Below are positions 6,267-8,957 of a stretch of 8,957 bases of DNA, piece after piece. Each line of letters begins with the position of its first letter. Within the stretch, counting starts at the first letter, position 1. Below the pieces are notes generated by a model. That model made no database searches. It was not told the DNA's origin and was given only the letters and a program-made list of their open reading frames with translations. The stretch comes from Candidatus Blautia intestinipullorum (GTDB lineage Bacteria > Bacillota > Clostridia > Lachnospirales > Lachnospiraceae): positions 1 to 8,957 of the forward strand of contig DWVA01000004.1 of the NCBI GenBank assembly GCA_019120475.1, in the 5' to 3' direction. Both the position numbers and the translations under genes were made by a program.

Positions 6267-8729
6267 TCAAAAGTTTAAAAATCTGTTCCTAGGCTCTTCC
6301 AGCACGCCTTCTTTTTTATCATAGTAATCCATACTCAATACATTTACAGCCGTATCTTCTATTTTATAGACAGCCCTGCCCAGCTTCTTTAAAAGATATT
6401 CAGAGATTCCGACGGAATACTGCTGTAAAGCCCGTACCGCTTTCCTCTGTTCAGCCAGCGATGCAAATCTGTTTTCTAATATATCGATTGATTTTTCAGC
6501 AATTTCATCATAGGGAATTACAACTATTGCTTTTGCTTCCTCGTCTATAACCTTAAACTCTTTTCCTGCCGTTGCGAATGCCTGACACATAAGGGGCATG
6601 CCTTCTCTGCCTCCGTGATTTCTCTCATACTGTCTACGCCCCGGTCTATTTCTTCCCAGCAGTTCTTCCAGCGTTGTTTCGCCGGAAAGGCTGGGATACT
6701 TTGTAGGCTCCATACCGGAATCATGAAAGTACTCCTTGTAATACGCTGTCACAGAAGCCTCCGAATCCATTGAACCGCCAAAGTCTTCCGGTTCTTTTCT
6801 GAAGTAATACAGGAACTTTTCCGCAGCCCTCTGCGCCCGCACGATATCCTGAAGCCGTTCAAGCCGCTCCGCATCTTGTGATATTCTAACGATATACACC
6901 TTTCCTATTTCCAGCTCTTTATGCCTGTTACAGCGTCCCGCCGCCTGGATAATACTGTCCAATCCAGCCAGAGATCGAATCACACATCCAAAAGACAGAT
7001 TCACTCCTGCTTCAATGAGCTGAGTACTCACGCAGATAACAGGTCGTCTGTTTTCTGAAGCCAGATCCTTTTTGATGGCTTCAAGCTCATCTTTTCTGTT
7101 CTTAGGACACATACTTGTACTCAGATGGTATAATTCGCATTCCTCACTGCAGGATTTCTTCAATTCTTCGTAAATCCTCTTTGCACATTTTCTTGTATTT
7201 ACGATAATAAGCACAGAGTTGTATTTTCTGAAAGCCTCCAGTGCAAATTCACTTAAGTCCTCCGGCTGCATACCTCCCGGCACAAAATCCGTCTTATCCT
7301 CAATTTCGACCCGCTTAAAAGCATCCGCATACCTCTCGGATGGTCCTGTCATCTCAATACAGTCAAACAAATTATTTTCCTTGAGAGACGCCAAAGACGG
7401 CTGAGTCGCCGAACATAGGACAACAGTTGTATTACAGAATACAGTAAGAAAATTTACCGCCAGATTAAACAGCTCTGTTCCCCTTACCGGGAAAGCCTGT
7501 ACTTCATCAAAAATGATTACGCTGTTGCACAGATTGTACATCCGCCGGATACTGCTCTTTTGCGCAGAAAACAAAGTATTGAGCATCTGCACTGCCGTAG
7601 TTACGATGATTGGAGAATCCCAACTTTCCGTCAGTTTCTTGTAAACCATCTCTTTATTTTCATCTTCATAGAAGATATTACAGTGATGTTCCAACACAAA
7701 ATCCTCATTGCCCACTGCCTGCCTGATATCCTCCGCGTTCTGTTCCAATATGGAATTGAATGGCGCGACATAAATAATATGTCTTTTATGATATTTTTTT
7801 GCATGATACAGGGCAAACCGAAGACTGCTAAATGTCTTGCCTGCTCCGGTAGGAACAGTCAGCCTGTACAGCCTGTTCTCTTCTTCTGCCGCGCAGAAGC
7901 AGCGATCTGATATCTCATTTCGATATACATTCAGCGGACTTTTCTTTCCAGAATTAGCCAGATGCTCCATATAATCCTCAAAATGGTCGATAGCCTTTTC
8001 CCAAATTTCCTGCGTTCTCTCCTCCGAAATTCGTTCCGGATGTGTTTCCCCCTGGCAAAAACATGCCGTATCGGTCCAGTCGCTGTCAATCAGAACCGAC
8101 AAAGCTAATCTTTCAAACATTCCCAGATAGAAATCTCTGCTCCCGCAGTTTCTTTTCCCTGTACTTTGTATAAAATCATCGATTTGTTTAAAGATCTTTT
8201 GTAAATCGATATGGGCTGCGGCCAGATATTTTATCAGAAGTTTTTTGTCGATGATTTCAAAATACCTCTGCTTTATTACTGCAAATGGAATCTCTTTCTC
8301 AAGCCGCTTTTCAAAAAGTGTAGCACCTGACTCCATATTAATGTTGTCCAGCAGACCATGATGTGAATAAACCGCTGAGCAAATAAAATCAGAAATACAT
8401 TTTTTTCCGATAAGGTCCTCGAGGATCCTGCCACCTCCCGTCGTATGATCTATCATACGTCTTTGTGCTGACTCACCGTTTTTTCGAATCTCGTCCATAT
8501 ACTCAAGAAATTCTTCACTCAGTTTTCCCGCATCGTGAAGCAGTGCCTCAGATATAACTATGTTTTTCAAAATCTCCAACGGACAGTTCTTTTCTGCCAA
8601 TTCCATCGTTCCCGAAAGATGTTCGCTTATACTTTGCGTGGTCCCATTTTCCGGGACCACATGTGCTAAATACGGATCATCCTGCAAAAAAACAGGCTTT
8701 TTTCTTTTTACATCGTCTATAATAACCAT
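6267..8729 (-). CDS. cas3: CRISPR-associated helicase-nuclease Cas3 (type I-C, HD domain at N-terminus)
   Basis: Cas3 is recruited by Cascade after R-loop formation, nicks the displaced strand, then unwinds and degrades target DNA 3'-to-5'. The 820-residue protein has both domains. HD nuclease (about 20-225): His37 (SEHLSGT), His65-Asp66 (LLHDAGK), His95 (DHTTGGG), His123-His124 (YSHHG) and Asp217 (DSDWTD), all metal-binding positions present. SF2 helicase (about 285-620): Walker A VPTGAGKT (292-299), DEVQ box (408-411), SAT motif III (440-442), STQLIEAGVNL (568-578) and motif VI QAAGRCNR (595-602). The remaining about 200 residues are the accessory C-terminal domain. It is the first gene of the operon, and 15 nt after its stop cas5c begins. 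An in-frame TAG lies two codons before the ATG, so no longer protein is possible. The start site is odd: AGGAG abuts the ATG with no spacing. Confidence 0.97.
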   Translation of the reverse strand: MVIIDDVKRKKPVFLQDDPYLAHVVPENGTTQSISEHLSGTMELAEKNCPLEILKNIVISEALLHDAGKLSEEFLEYMDEIRKNGESAQRRMIDHTTGGGRILEDLIGKKCISDFICSAVYSHHGLLDNINMESGATLFEKRLEKEIPFAVIKQRYFEIIDKKLLIKYLAAAHIDLQKIFKQIDDFIQSTGKRNCGSRDFYLGMFERLALSVLIDSDWTDTACFCQGETHPERISEERTQEIWEKAIDHFEDYMEHLANSGKKSPLNVYRNEISDRCFCAAEEENRLYRLTVPTGAGKTFSSLRFALYHAKKYHKRHIIYVAPFNSILEQNAEDIRQAVGNEDFVLEHHCNIFYEDENKEMVYKKLTESWDSPIIVTTAVQMLNTLFSAQKSSIRRMYNLCNSVIIFDEVQAFPVRGTELFNLAVNFLTVFCNTTVVLCSATQPSLASLKENNLFDCIEMTGPSERYADAFKRVEIEDKTDFVPGGMQPEDLSEFALEAFRKYNSVLIIVNTRKCAKRIYEELKKSCSEECELYHLSTSMCPKNRKDELEAIKKDLASENRRPVICVSTQLIEAGVNLSFGCVIRSLAGLDSIIQAAGRCNRHKELEIGKVYIVRISQDAERLERLQDIVRAQRAAEKFLYYFRKEPEDFGGSMDSEASVTAYYKEYFHDSGMEPTKYPSLSGETTLEELLGRNRPGRRQYERNHGGREGMPLMCQAFATAGKEFKVIDEEAKAIVVIPYDEIAEKSIDILENRFASLAEQRKAVRALQQYSVGISEYLLKKLGRAVYKIEDTAVNVLSMDYYDKKEGVLEEPRNRFLNF

Positions 8730-8734
8730 CTCCT
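8730..8734 (-). promoter_or_regulatory. cas3 Shine-Dalgarno abutting the start codon
   Basis: Minus-strand AGGAG is immediately followed by ATG (zero spacing), unlike the 6-10 nt seen for most genes here. With normal spacing (6 nt) the site would point at codon 3, an ATT. Either cas3 starts poorly from the ATG, or it uses a rare start such as ATT or a start further in. The in-frame TAG just upstream excludes anything earlier. Confidence 0.55.
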
Positions 8735-8796
8735 AGAATCGTATGTTTTTTATATTATTCTTTGATTTTTTTTATATTTTTTGTGCATTTTAAATG

Positions 8797-8825
8797 ATTT
8801 TACCATGGTATAGATTCTTATACAA
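8797..8825 (-). promoter_or_regulatory. Probable sigma-A promoter of the cas operon
   Basis: On the minus strand: -35 TTGTAT (8820-8825), 17-bp spacer, -10 TAAAAT (8797-8802), with TGG just before the -10 forming an extended -10 (TGn). Transcription would start near 8790, about 60 nt before the cas3 ATG. Spacing and the extended -10 are good; the -35 is moderate. All seven genes could be served by this one promoter. Confidence 0.7.
8801..8810. repeat. 10-bp palindrome TACCATGGTA overlapping the cas promoter -10
   Basis: The perfect palindrome TACCATGGTA covers the TGn and the first bases of the -10. A protein bound here would block RNA polymerase, so it is a candidate operator. It is short, and no family of repressor can be named from it. 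Confidence 0.4.
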
Positions 8826-8866
8826 GGTATAGCTGAATACTTGAGTTTCCGCAGAATTATCCCCCT

Positions 8867-8878
8867 CAGATATATCTG
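8867..8878. repeat. 12-bp palindrome CAGATATATCTG upstream of the cas promoter
   Basis: This is a perfect 12-bp palindrome centred about 50 bp upstream of the -35. The location suits an activator or repressor of the cas promoter, or of a divergent gene to the right. No known binding-site consensus is recognised. Confidence 0.35.
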
Positions 8879-8957
8879 CCGCCTTTTGTTATTCACAACT
8901 TTCAAAAAATGGCCAAAATATAAGGAATCCTGTTCCTTTTTGATGTAAAATTAAGCT

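Larger units (their letters stand above)
8730..8957 (-). promoter_or_regulatory. Upstream regulatory region of the cas operon
   Basis: This 228-bp stretch holds no gene that I can support. It is AT-rich near cas3, with long A/T runs at 8755-8795 that would form an A-rich 5' untranslated region of about 60 nt. It contains an extended -10 promoter (8797-8825), a palindrome over the -10 (8801-8810), a 12-bp palindrome (8867-8878) and a GTTCCTTTTT word (8932-8941) that also occurs in the leader. The neighbour to the right lies outside the window. Confidence 0.7.

Noticed and set aside
7560..7910. Plus-strand and shifted frames inside cas3, and similar ones opposite cas1, cas4, cas8c and cas5c
   Set aside because: All lie opposite or within full-length cas genes with intact motifs and lack their own ribosome sites.
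8888..8900. ATTCACAAC, resembling part of the repeat (AATTCACGAC), as a possible degenerate repeat or CreR-like RNA
   Set aside because: Only about six adjacent bases match, and there is no stem arm GAGGTC nearby, so it is not a usable repeat.
8922..8941. Hairpin AAGGAA-TCCTG-TTCCTT followed by Ts on the plus strand, resembling a terminator
   Set aside because: The stem is only 6 bp and half A/T, the T-run is part of the stem, and no plus-strand gene precedes it in the window.
1..8957. Mobile elements, anti-CRISPR genes, toxin-antitoxin genes or a new defence system inside the locus
   Set aside because: All genes are canonical type I-C components in standard order with no gap large enough for another gene, and no terminal inverted repeats or transposase motifs were seen.

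Overview
The window holds a complete type I-C (Dvulg subtype) CRISPR-Cas locus, all on the minus strand, with part of its CRISPR array. From right to left, which is the direction of transcription, the order is: a promoter region (8730-8957), cas3, cas5c, cas8c (with a nested cas11c), cas7c, cas4, cas1, cas2, a leader of about 168 bp, and eight identical 32-bp repeats that run off the left edge. This is the canonical I-C gene order. Every gene is full length and the main catalytic residues I could check are intact, so the locus looks functional.

The AT-leaning sequence, the strong AGGAGG-type Shine-Dalgarno sites before nearly every gene, the TTG and GTG starts, and the protein flavour point to a low-to-moderate GC Firmicute. 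A Clostridia/Lachnospiraceae gut-type organism is my best guess, but this is inference. I see no transposase, integrase, tRNA, rRNA, toxin gene or unrelated cargo.

How the parts work together, from established knowledge of the family: Cas4, Cas1 and Cas2 select and insert new spacers at the leader end of the array (position 497). The array is transcribed leftward. Cas5c cuts each repeat at the base of its 7-bp hairpin, giving crRNAs with an 11-nt 5' handle. Cas5c, Cas8c, Cas7c and Cas11c assemble Cascade on the crRNA. Cas3 (HD nuclease plus helicase) is recruited to destroy the target DNA. The seven genes are packed as one operon, with junctions of -14 to +15 nt and several Shine-Dalgarno sites inside the upstream gene, which suggests translational coupling.

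The most informative points beyond the standard annotation are these. A strong internal Shine-Dalgarno plus in-frame GTG inside cas8c would make a 130-residue Cas11c. cas1 and cas8c both use TTG starts, each overlapping the previous stop as TTGA with a 7-nt Shine-Dalgarno spacing. The cas3 start has its Shine-Dalgarno abutting the ATG. The cas promoter is a good extended -10 promoter with a palindrome over its -10. The newest spacer shares the 8-bp core of that palindrome. None of this amounts to a new system: the locus is a well-formed member of a known one, with a few regulatory details worth testing.
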